A model generated the notes under the pieces. That model worked only from the letters and a program-made list of their open reading frames with translations. It was not told where the DNA came from and did not search any database. From positions 12,653,001 to 12,717,000 of the forward strand of contig OX419758.1 in the NCBI GenBank assembly GCA_948567375.1: a stretch of 64,000 bases of DNA, written 5' to 3'. The position numbers were made by a program, and so were the translations under genes. The DNA is from Lunularia cruciata (lineage: Eukaryota; Streptophyta; Marchantiopsida; Lunulariales; Lunulariaceae). How positions within the stretch are numbered: the first letter of the stretch is position 1; each line of letters opens with the position of its first letter. Below, piece by piece: positions 1 to 8,441 of the stretch.

Positions 1-2118
1 AGTTTTTATCGACGGTTCATCCACTATTATGCTCACGTGGCTGCACCATTGACTGACCTCTTGGGAAAGAACTCGAGCTTCCAGTGGACCACCAAGCATG
101 AAGAAGCATTCCAGAAGTTAAAGCATATGGTGTCTTCAAGACCTATTCTTCAACCATATGATCCTCAACTACCTTGTGTGGTTGATTTTGATGCTTCTAA
201 CTTTGCAATTGGAGCTGTGTTGCAACAAGAATTTCTAGATGGACTACATCCAATTGCCTTTGTGTCTTGCCGACTAAATACAGCGGAAAGAAATTACTCT
301 GCTCGGGATCGGGAACAACTTGCAATGGTATATGCCACCAAGGTATGGAGGCATTATCTCTTGGGGAAACAAGTGATCATGCGAACTGATCACAAGCCAT
401 TGTTGCAGACCTTACACCTAGAGCACATGAAGAGTCGACATCATCGATGGGAAGAGCAACTCCAATTGTTCGACATCAAACTTGAGTACAAACCAGGTTG
501 GTTCCATGTCATCCCTGATGCTCTATCACGACGACCTGATTTGAAGTCTCTTCCTCTCATCACGGCAGCAATTACAACGGTGTCAATTGATCCCAAGATT
601 CATAACGAGTTTCGGTTAGCCCTACAGCAAGATCCCTTCTTCCAAATGGTACACGGTCGTCTAACAGTACGCGACAAGGAGTACAACACCTTCTCCTTCA
701 AGGAAGGCCTTTTATTCCATGCAGACCAGATCTATGTTCCAACCAAAGGTGATCTTCGACTTGTGCGCCTTCAAGAAGCCCATGATTTACCAATAGCTGG
801 TCACATGGGAGTGGACAAGACCTTGGGCACCCTCCAACGCCAATGGTGGTGGCCCAACATGACACGAGATGTTCGAGACTTTGTCCGATCATGTGAGAGT
901 TGCCAACGGAACAAGGCCAACAACCAGAAGCCGAGTGGACTCCTTCAACCACTCGCCATTCCATCCGCTCGATGGGAGCATGTGAGCTTGGATCTCATCA
1001 CATCCTTGCCAAAGACAAAACAAGGACACACGGCAATTGTGGTGTTTGTGGATAAGCTTAGTAAGCAAATCCACTTGGCACCAACCTGTGATACCGTGGA
1101 TGCTCCAACCTTAGCACAAATCTACTTCGACAATGTCTTCAAGCATCATGGGATGCCACGTGTACTCATCTCCGACCGTGATCCTCGATTTACCGGGAAG
1201 TTTTGGCAAGCACTCTTCCAGATACTCGGCACCAAGCTTGCTTTGTCCACGGCCTATCATCCTCAAACTGATGGACAAACCGAACGCGCCAATCGAACAT
1301 TGGAGGATATGTTGCGGGCCTTTGTCAATGTCCACCATACCAACTGGGATGAATGTCTTGCAGCTGCAGAATTTGCCTACAACAATTCCAAACAGGCAAG
1401 CACTGGATTTTCTCCCTTCTTTCTCAATTTTGGCCAAGATCCGCTTGTTCCAGATTCTCTTCTTGCTCCCCCTCCCTCTCAGGTTCCTCATACTTCTACA
1501 TTCTTGACCACTATATCCCAATCTCTCCAACAAGCCAAATCTCACCTCCTTGTTGCTCAGAATCGCCAAAAACAATATGCAGACCATCATCGTCGTGATC
1601 TCACCTTTGAAGTTGGTGATAAAGTCATGCTATCCTCTAGTAACCTCCCTCTCCCACTTGATACCCAAGTTCGTAAACTTGCTCCTAATTGGATAGGACC
1701 CTTTGATATCACTCACATTATCTCTCCTGTTGCTTATCGTCTTGCCTTACCTTGTCACATGCGTATCCATCCTGTCTTTCATATTTCCAAGTTGAAACCC
1801 TTTGTTCCTAACCCTTCTTCCTTTTCCTCTCGAGTCCAACCTCCCCCTCTTCCTGTCCCTATCAATGATCATGAGGAGTACAAAGTTGACCGTATCCTTG
1901 CGCGTCGCCATATTCAACGAGGCCGTCACCAACATACGGAGTACAAGGTCCTTTGGAAAGGGTATCCCCTTCATGATGCTACATGGGAACCTCTTTCTCA
2001 CCTCCAGAATGCACAGATGGCCATCAAGGAATTCGAAGCTTCACTGGCGACGAGGACGTCACCAACTAGCGGCGGGGGAATATGTAACAATATGGAGTTT
2101 AGTGACGAAGTTAGTTGA
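1..2118 (+). CDS. Chromovirus (Ty3/gypsy) pol, 3' part: RT tail, RNase H, integrase, chromodomain
   Basis: The reading frame is open from the first base of the window, so the true start lies upstream. It begins with the end of the RT domain (FYRRFIHYY, then AAPLTDLL). RNase H follows, with catalytic residues visible in DFDAS, REQLA, TDHK and DALSR. The integrase has an HHCC zinc domain (about 780-905) and a DDE core: an Asp near 990, SDRDPRF near 1170, and the Glu in TDGQTERANR near 1280. A GPY/F-like module (WIGPFDI) comes next. A C-terminal chromodomain lies at about 1876-2040 (EYKVDRILARR, LWKGYP, ATWEPL). In this family the chromodomain steers integration to marked chromatin. There are no internal stops, unlike every other element here, so this insertion is probably recent. 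The stop codon lies 36 bases inside the 3' LTR. Assignment to the chromovirus branch is firm; the clade is not determined. Confidence 0.95.
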   Translation, partial: SFYRRFIHYYAHVAAPLTDLLGKNSSFQWTTKHEEAFQKLKHMVSSRPILQPYDPQLPCVVDFDASNFAIGAVLQQEFLDGLHPIAFVSCRLNTAERNYSARDREQLAMVYATKVWRHYLLGKQVIMRTDHKPLLQTLHLEHMKSRHHRWEEQLQLFDIKLEYKPGWFHVIPDALSRRPDLKSLPLITAAITTVSIDPKIHNEFRLALQQDPFFQMVHGRLTVRDKEYNTFSFKEGLLFHADQIYVPTKGDLRLVRLQEAHDLPIAGHMGVDKTLGTLQRQWWWPNMTRDVRDFVRSCESCQRNKANNQKPSGLLQPLAIPSARWEHVSLDLITSLPKTKQGHTAIVVFVDKLSKQIHLAPTCDTVDAPTLAQIYFDNVFKHHGMPRVLISDRDPRFTGKFWQALFQILGTKLALSTAYHPQTDGQTERANRTLEDMLRAFVNVHHTNWDECLAAAEFAYNNSKQASTGFSPFFLNFGQDPLVPDSLLAPPPSQVPHTSTFLTTISQSLQQAKSHLLVAQNRQKQYADHHRRDLTFEVGDKVMLSSSNLPLPLDTQVRKLAPNWIGPFDITHIISPVAYRLALPCHMRIHPVFHISKLKPFVPNPSSFSSRVQPPPLPVPINDHEEYKVDRILARRHIQRGRHQHTEYKVLWKGYPLHDATWEPLSHLQNAQMAIKEFEASLATRTSPTSGGGICNNMEFSDEVS

Positions 2119-2152
2119 GCTTACGAAGTAGAGAATAAGACAAAATAGCCTA

Positions 2153-2252
2153 GAATATTCTAGAAGCATCTAAGAAGCTTCTTAGGAAGCTTCCTAACTA
2201 GTTAACTTGCGCCCTAAGCAGGTAGCTTCTAGAATAAGCTTCTAGAAGCTTC
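2153..2252 (+). promoter_or_regulatory. Cluster of heat-shock-element motifs in the LTR
   Basis: Two perfect three-unit heat shock elements are visible. At 2153-2165 the order is GAA-TA-TTC-TA-GAA. At 2240-2252 it is TTC-TA-GAA-GC-TTC, preceded at 2227-2234 by another TTC-TA-GAA pair. Further GAAGCTTC blocks lie at 2174-2193. Alternating GAA/TTC units with 2-base spacing is the consensus bound by trimeric heat shock factors. The cluster lies about 140-240 bases upstream of the TATA box, a suitable place for an enhancer. Binding is inferred from the motif alone. Confidence 0.65.
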
Positions 2253-2294
2253 TAACTAGCTTAGCTTGCACGCCAAGTAGGCGGCTTCTAGAAG

Positions 2295-2373
2295 GAAGCT
2301 TCTTGAGAAGCTTCCTAGTTAACTTGGCTTGCACTCCAAGAAAGCGGCTCAAGGAAGCTTCTTGAGAAGCTTC
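2295..2373 (+). repeat. Duplicated 20-bp GAAGCTTC block in the LTR
   Basis: The same 20-base block, two GAAGCTTC palindromes separated by TTGA, occurs at 2295-2314 and 2354-2373, between the heat-shock-like cluster and the TATA box. It extends the GAA/TTC-rich character of the U3 region, but its 4-base spacing does not make a perfect heat shock element. Confidence 0.7.
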
Positions 2374-2392
2374 AAGGGACTTGTATGATACC

Positions 2393-2400
2393 TATAAATA
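2393..2400 (+). promoter_or_regulatory. TATA box of the chromovirus LTR
   Basis: TATAAATA lies within the LTR about 110 bases before its 3' end, where U3 meets R in compact plant LTRs. Transcription from this 3' LTR would run directly into the gag-pol of DNMT-PHD copy A. Confidence 0.7.
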
Positions 2401-2504
2401 CCAAGGCCGAAGCTCATGCTAGGCATTCGGAGTTTTCCCTCATTCAAGTGTCCCAATGTGAATTTCCATTCTCCTATTTCTCTCCTCAGTTTCGGTCTTT
2501 TACA

Positions 2505-4790
2505 AGCCTGTATCTCAGGTCCCAGTGAGGGAGGAGATTGACTCTGAGTTGGAGTTCGACACAGGAGCTGATTCAGTTGAGAGTGCACTTGGTGTGTCCG
2601 CACCGTTGTTGTGGGACATGGATGAGATTTATGGGGCCTCCAAAGGCCCTAGGCGTTACTCTGGTACAGTGGGTACCATTGAGTTGGATGACTTCATCCA
2701 GGAGTTCGATAGTTGGTGTGATCTGCAGCAGATGCGGAACCCGACTTTGTTCACACCCTTCATGGCATGGAAGGGGTTGTTTCAGCACTTGGAGGGTCCA
2801 CCGATGGACGACTACCATGAGTTCACGAGAGCTCATTTGGAGGAGATTGAGTTATGGAGACAGTATTGGTCTCCTCACTATATCTCCATCACTTCAGGCT
2901 CGGTGTCCAGGAGTAGATCGGCTGTACCTACGAGTTCTAGCTCGAGTAGTGTGGGTGGAGCTAGTGGAGGTGCACTAGCTGGAGATAGTGCTACTACGAG
3001 TGGAGGTACCGCTGCATGAGGTGGTGTGGTACTGGGGTTTAACCCCATGGTGGAGTTCTTCCTATGTTTGAGGCAGAACTACCAAGGAGTGCGGACTGAC
3101 AAGCTGAGGAGCTTGCAGGAGTTCCAGCGGAAGGCTAGAGAGAGCCTACGCGAGGCATACACTCGCATGAGGCGGCTGATCAGTTTCACTCAGGGAGTTA
3201 CTGAGGCCCAGGCAGTCCAGTTTTGGTATGGGATACTGGACAGGGAGTTGCGACGTAGAGTTCGTGATGCTACGTTGTTGCAGGCTACTTTGCCTACTTT
3301 GGCAGTAGTCTTTGGTTTGGCTGAGCGTATTGAGCTCAACATGGTGGAGGAGAGAGTGGTGACAGCTGGATTTGGTAGAGAGACCTCATCCACGGTTGTG
3401 ACTTCTTCTAGAGTGCAGCAGAGTGCACCATGCCCAGTTGGTTTTCGAGGACAAGGTGTACAGCCCAGATCCTATGGAGCGAGTGGAGGGCCTAGTGGAG
3501 TTAGACCCTTACCCTCATTTTCGGGTCAGTAGCAGCCAGTGAGTGGTGGTGTTGCTTGTTGGACTTGTGGTGGACCTCACCATAGGAGAGAGTGTACTCA
3601 GGGCAGCGGACCTGATACCTCTGGTGCATCATAGCCAGCACAGAGGCAGTGTGAGCACTGCCACAGATTTGGTCACACTAGTGACCGGTGTTTTGACCTA
3701 CACCCGGAGTTACGGAGTGGTAGGGCTGCTATGGCAGGTAGTAGAGGAGCTCCAGTTCATGGAGGACGAGGTGGTAGAGGTGGTGGTAGAGGATCTACAC
3801 CTAGTAGGGGTGCAGTACCTGCCCTTACTTCTGACACAGCTATGGCTACTCGGATTGAGCAATTGGAGCGGAGATTGGCTAGTATGGCTATTGCTTAGAG
3901 GAGATCAGATTCGGGTGCTGAGGCTTCCACCTCATATGCTGGTGATAGAGATGCTTTGGACTTCATGTGCGGAGCAGCACAGGTGGATGCATCTGCAATA
4001 GTGACTAGGAGTGCAGTACGTGCTCTAGAGCCTAGAGGAGCATCAGTGGAGTTGGACCCACAGAGAGGAGAGGTTGGGAGACAGGTCAGACTTCCCCAAT
4101 CTTTCACGCTATCTGAGGCATTGCAGACGACATCCATGGTTCCTAGACGTCCCAGTGCAGGTGTGGTAGGTGGTGATGGAGTACCTGATGGAGTACCTGC
4201 TAGTCAGCCACCTGCTACTACACAGACTGAGTCTAGCATGATGTTGGGGGCGGCTCAGCTGATTATGCGGCATCCTTTATTTTCAGCCAGTGACATGTTT
4301 ACATTGGGAGTGGACCCAGCCCCAGTGTTCCGGTTGGCTGCCACGTTGTGTGAGAGTAGGGATGGTGCAGTTCCTACTACTAGAGCAGAGGTGGTTGGTA
4401 GTGGAGCTGACTTGGTTGAGGAGCATGGGATCCGTTCAGCGACCAGTGGTTTATGGCAAGCAGCAGCGGCTAGACTGGAGGAGTTGCCAGCTAGACCGGC
4501 CTTTGAGAGAGCGCGGTTTACACCTGGTGTTTTCCTATTGGATAACCAGAGGGGGATCTTTCGTTTGGTAGGACCTTCAGGGAAGGTCTATACACCACAG
4601 AGAGTCTTGTTAGACTCTGGTGCGCAGCCCCTTATGTTGGGGAAGGCTGCAATTGTTGGTCTGGAGTTACGGAAGACCGATGTGGAGAGGTGTCCATTTC
4701 ATCCAGACATCTCTTGGTGGTGGTTCGACATAGTACATCACACGTGGAGAGCTTGTTGTCCAGGTTCAGCCTGGTCATCCAACTGATAGC
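2505..4790 (+). pseudogene. Copy A gag and aspartic protease (decayed)
   Basis: The gag frame starts in mid-protein; copy B keeps the upstream start. A capsid-like helical region (about 2690-3400) is followed by two zinc knuckles: a variant CX2CX3HX4C at 3557-3595 (CWTCGGPHHRREC) and a canonical CX2CX4HX4C at 3650-3691 (CEHCHRFGHTSDRC). A Gly/Arg-rich stretch follows near 3740-3820. The protease is marked by LLDSGAQ near 4608-4628, the catalytic DSG of retroviral-type aspartic proteases. Stops are at 3017 (TGA), 3530, 3632 and 3896 (TAG). A 2-base loss relative to copy B near 4700 shifts the frame just after the protease active site. Copies B and C confirm that the stops interrupt coding sequence. 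Confidence 0.85.
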
Positions 4791-4793
4791 TCG

Positions 4794-5309
4794 GTGGTGA
4801 GAGCTCAGGCTATCGCGACGATAGCTGAGTCCTATGATGTGCTAGTTGGGGGAGCAGTGTTATATCCTATGGGTTTCAGTATTGACTATTGGGAAGAGAC
4901 AGCCTCTTATAGACCTGGTTGGCAATCTGGTGAGGGACGGGTATGTCGTCTACCAGTACGTTTCAGTAGTGGCAGTCTTGGCTCACTACAGTCCGGGACC
5001 ATGGCAGCATCAGTTTTGGCTTTCAGCGGTGCAGTCACTTGGCCTGGTGACTTGTTGGAGGGGAACGCCCATGCAGAGGATACTCCAGTACCAGAGGAGA
5101 TCACTCGGCTATGGAGTACGAGTGGGATTGTTCCATCCACCTTGGATGTTCCATTGTGGAGTTCAGAGGAGGCATTGTAGCAGCATGCAGATCAGTTGGT
5201 GCAGCAGGCTTGGAGTGGAGCCTTTGTACCATCAGGGGATGAGTGTGAGGATGAGCCTCCAGAGGCGATTGCTTTGACACCTCTGGATACCACACTCATT
5301 GCTTGGCAA
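4794..5309 (+). pseudogene. Copy A protease C-terminal part and linker to methyltransferase
   Basis: After the frame change the coding continues with a conserved stretch (IATIAESYDVLVGG, VLYPMGFSIDYW). In copy B this is joined without a break to the protease, so it is probably the protease C-terminal half. A less conserved linker rich in Gln and acidic residues leads into the methyltransferase. A TAG at 5178-5180 stands where copy B has CAG. No separate domain is recognised in the linker. Confidence 0.6.
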
Positions 5310-6300
5310 TATCCAGTAGAGGGGATATGTCTATTGGAGTTGTTTGGTGGGATCAGCACCGGACTAGCTGCGGTGTTACAGGGGGGTATCCGAGTACAGA
5401 GGTACTTGTATGTAGAGAGAGATGAGACTGCTAGGCGAGTCTGTCTACATCATGTGGCACACTTGGCCTATCGGTATCCGGAGTTATTACCGATATCAGC
5501 AGTCAGAGGTTACTAAAAGGCCTTACCAGGAGACATTTCCTTACTAGGGGCGCATGACCTAGAGAGACATGGGCCTGTTCACTTGGTGATTTCTGGATGG
5601 CCATGTCAGGGACATACACGTGCGGGCCGCGGTTTGGGTCTTTAGGATCCTCGTTCTGGTGTGTTTTGGGAGATGTTACGGATACTACGACATCTCCAGG
5701 TTCATCAGTCTGTTTCTCCAGCTTACCTTTTGGAGAACGTTCCATTGATGGGTGATTCTCGCACTAGAGTGGTGGCGAGTACACATTAGGTCCATTCTTG
5801 GATGGGACCTGCTGTATTGTTAGATGCAGCCAGAGTGGGATCACGGGCACATTGTCTTTGTCTTTGGTGGACGAACCTTTTACCCAGAGAGGTTCTACAG
5901 CGTAGTTATGATGGGATTCAGCGACTAGACCACATTCTTGTTGATGATATCTTGGATGCTGGACGTCAGTCTCAGACAGTGGTAGTGGCTGATAGGTCAC
6001 CTATAGCAGTGGTGAACCTAGTTGGACAGCCTAGAGCTGCATTTCCCACACTCATGAGTTTCCCAGGCTCTCATGCTTTTTGAGAGGGAGGAACTGGACT
6101 TGTTTGGGACTCACAGTTACAGCAATTGGTGGAGCCCAATGCTGATGAGAGAGAGCGGGCGATGGGTTTTCACACCGGTATTACCGCTGTTCCAGCAGTG
6201 TCAGAGGCATCTAGGCGTCAGGCGTTAGGTCAGGCTATGGACCTGAACTATTTGACCTGGATTGTGAGCCTTGGTTTGGCAGAGCAGCGTAGGATGCGCT
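5310..6300 (+). pseudogene. Retrotransposon-borne C5-cytosine DNA methyltransferase (copy A, decayed)
   Basis: The frame shows the conserved motifs of C5-cytosine methyltransferases in canonical, non-permuted order. Motif I is LELFGGISTGL (5334-5366), the SAM-binding loop, followed by an acidic YVERD. Motif IV is GWPCQG with the catalytic Cys codon at 5604-5606. RSGVFWEMLRIL follows. Motif VI is ENV at 5733-5741. Motif VIII is LDAARVGSRAH...LWWTN (about 5820-5876). FPTLMSFPGSHAF lies near 6040. A motif X-like RRQALGQAMDLN falls near 6207-6245. Motif I and the VFWEMLRIL stretch look most like DNMT3-type enzymes, while PCQ is DNMT1-like. The enzyme would transfer methyl groups from SAM to cytosine. 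Four stops (5514, 5643, 5787, 6081) interrupt it. Two motif VIII residues expected to be basic are now Cys (TGT), a change CGT would reach by CpG decay. Confidence 0.85.
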
Positions 6301-6749
6301 TGATAGGCATCACCACTCGGACACTTGTGAGCCCTGTGCCGATCGAGACGATTCAGGCACATGCTGGGGGCGATGGACCAAGTGGACATGGTATTCTTGG
6401 GACACATCCAGTAGCTACTAGGGAGAGTGGTCTACTTGGAGTCCATCCAGGTGAGCGTGGGCTACTTGGATTACACCCTTGGTCCACATGGGATGCAGCC
6501 AGAGGACGTGTGGAGCTTGCAGCCAGAGTGGAGGGAGTTTTTCACACAGAGGTTGGGACCTCTAGTGGTTGGGAGCATGACACTATTGCTCCCAAGGGCC
6601 TAGTGTAGCAGCCAGTTAGTACGTCTTCCACTCCTACTACAGTTACAGAGGATACTTGGGAGCCAGATCTTGGACCCAAGCTTATTGGAGAGGAAAGACG
6701 GAGGGTTTGGAGGTTCTCGAGGAGTCACACGAGTTGTTTTGCATTCAGT
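6301..6749 (+). pseudogene. Copy A linker between methyltransferase and RT
   Basis: The frame is the same as the methyltransferase and the RT. It contains repeated short GLLG(V/L)HP-type blocks near 6420-6480 (GLLGVHPGE, GLLGLHPWS). A TAG at 6606-6608 is shared with copy B. No catalytic motif is recognised. The linker may form a spacer or a protease cleavage region between the methyltransferase and RT. Confidence 0.55.
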
Positions 6750-8441
6750 ATGAAGGATTTGGGTGCTCTGAAGGGACCTGGTATACGGATTGAGCTGACT
6801 AGCAACACACCTGTTTTCCGACGTCCTTATCGATATAGTGATATGGAGAGGACATTGATTCAGAGCCGGAGTAGTGACCTTTTTGAGGCTGGTTTGGTGG
6901 AGATTTCACATGGAGAGTATGCATCAGCAACAGTGATGCCAGCCAAGAAGGATATGCATGGCAACTATACAGATAGGCGGATGTGTGGAGATTACCGTCC
7001 TATCAACCGATCAACTAGGGCTGATTGGTATGCCATGCCTACACCGGAGGAGATTTTTGATGCGATTGGGCATGCAAAGGTCTTCAGTACTTTGGATCTT
7101 CGAGCGGGATATCATCAGTTGCCGATCAGGGAGGAGGATAAGTCCAAGACAGCATTTTGGGCTATTGATCCTCACGGCAAGGATGTGTTATATCAGTGGA
7201 GGTTCTTACCATTTGGGTTAAAGAACGCTCCAGCTGAGTTCCAGAGGGTCATGGATAGGATCCTAGCTGGATTGGATTTTGCTCGGTGCTATATTGATGA
7301 CATTTTGGTTTATAGCACTACTGTGGAGGAGCATGAGAGACAGTTGTTGGAGGTGTTTGAGAGGTTGAGATCTCATGGACTCAAATTACATCCTGGGAAG
7401 TGTAGGTTCTTCCATGAGCAGGTTGAGTATTTGGGTCACACTATCTACCCTGGAGGACTTGGTGTTCAGCAGACCAAGGTGGAGGCTATTGCACGTATTC
7501 CTCGGCCTACGGATGTGAGCAGAGTGCGAGCATTCCTTGGGTTGGCGAACTTCTATTGCCGCTATGTTAGAGGATTTAGTGCCATTGCCAAGGCCTTGAC
7601 GAAGCTGACCAAGCTTACACAGGAGTGGTGTTGGGGAGATGAGCATGAGAGAGCTTTTGTAGAGCTCAAGGAGAGGTTGACATCTGCTCCTATTTTGAGG
7701 AGACCGATCAGGGGACGACCATTTCAAGTTCACACTGATTGGAGTATGTTGGGGCTTGGAGCGGTGCTCACCCAACATGATGATGAGGAGAAGGAGTTTG
7801 TGGTGGCCTATGCTAGTCGCTCCAACAATTCAGCGGAGGCGAAGTATAGTTCATATGAGGGAGAGTGCTTGGCAGCAGTTTGGGCAGTAGCACATTTCCG
7901 ATGTTACCTATTTGGTAACCCCTTCACTCTCATCACTGATCATCAGCCGCTGAAGTGGTTGATGGAGTCCGACAAGCTTTCAGGGAAGCTTGCACGATGG
8001 GCTCTGATTTTACAAGAGTATGATTTCACGGTTGTTCACAGACCTGGAGTGGTGAACCGTGATGCAGATGGGTTGAGTAGAAACCCATGTCCCAGCCAGC
8101 ATGATCAGACCGGAGCACGTTGGCATGGTGAGACAGATGAGGAGATGGTGCCAGGTTGGCATGCATCGGCCTTTCTGTGTATATTTGCAGAGACTTTGGT
8201 GGTATCTCTCTCAGCGAATACAGGAGGAGTTATTGAGGTCACAGATCCAGAGAGTGAAGATATTGGTACAGTTCAGCAAGACATTCATGATGATGTCTTA
8301 GTGATGGACTATCTTCGCACTGGTGTTGTGGGTGGCACAGTTGGGGCCAAGGAGAGAGACCGTGTTCTTCAGCGAGCCAGACGGTTCAGATTGGAGGGTA
8401 GACACCTTTTGCGTGTATGGAGGATGGTAGAGTGCGAGTAG
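6750..8441 (+). CDS. Copy A reverse transcriptase and RNase H (open segment)
   Basis: This 563-codon segment has no stops. The gypsy RT fingers and palm are clear: MPAKKD, CGDYRPIN, FSTLDLRAGYHQL, FLPFGLKNAPAEFQRVMD, and the catalytic YIDD at 7290-7301. RNase H follows (about 7720-8090) with TDWS, YEGECLA, ITDHQPL and a final RDADGLSR, which supply the acidic catalytic residues. It would copy element RNA into DNA in cytoplasmic particles. It is part of a polyprotein, so the first Met is not a true start. A 1-base loss near 8420 relative to copy B moves the integrase into another frame. Intact RT/RNase H beside a decayed methyltransferase suggests moderate age. Confidence 0.92.
   Translation: MKDLGALKGPGIRIELTSNTPVFRRPYRYSDMERTLIQSRSSDLFEAGLVEISHGEYASATVMPAKKDMHGNYTDRRMCGDYRPINRSTRADWYAMPTPEEIFDAIGHAKVFSTLDLRAGYHQLPIREEDKSKTAFWAIDPHGKDVLYQWRFLPFGLKNAPAEFQRVMDRILAGLDFARCYIDDILVYSTTVEEHERQLLEVFERLRSHGLKLHPGKCRFFHEQVEYLGHTIYPGGLGVQQTKVEAIARIPRPTDVSRVRAFLGLANFYCRYVRGFSAIAKALTKLTKLTQEWCWGDEHERAFVELKERLTSAPILRRPIRGRPFQVHTDWSMLGLGAVLTQHDDEEKEFVVAYASRSNNSAEAKYSSYEGECLAAVWAVAHFRCYLFGNPFTLITDHQPLKWLMESDKLSGKLARWALILQEYDFTVVHRPGVVNRDADGLSRNPCPSQHDQTGARWHGETDEEMVPGWHASAFLCIFAETLVVSLSANTGGVIEVTDPESEDIGTVQQDIHDDVLVMDYLRTGVVGGTVGAKERDRVLQRARRFRLEGRHLLRVWRMVECE

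Larger units (their letters stand above)
2083..2504 (+). repeat. 3' LTR of the chromovirus
   Basis: A purine-rich tract (GGCGGGGGA, 2071-2079) is followed within a few bases by TGTAACA, a typical gypsy LTR start. The segment ends in TTACA at 2504, giving TG...CA termini and 422 bp. Immediately after it the sequence becomes the gag of the DNMT-PHD element. The LTR contains many GAA/TTC blocks and a TATA box. The 5' LTR lies outside the window, so identity between the two LTRs could not be checked. Confidence 0.8.

Noticed and set aside
698..1590. Minus-strand open frames across the chromovirus
   Set aside because: They are antisense to integrase with all motifs, and have no features of their own.
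5310..6300. A DRM-type plant methyltransferase
   Set aside because: DRM enzymes have the permuted motif order VI-X then I-V. Here motif I comes first and motif X last, so the canonical order rules out DRM.
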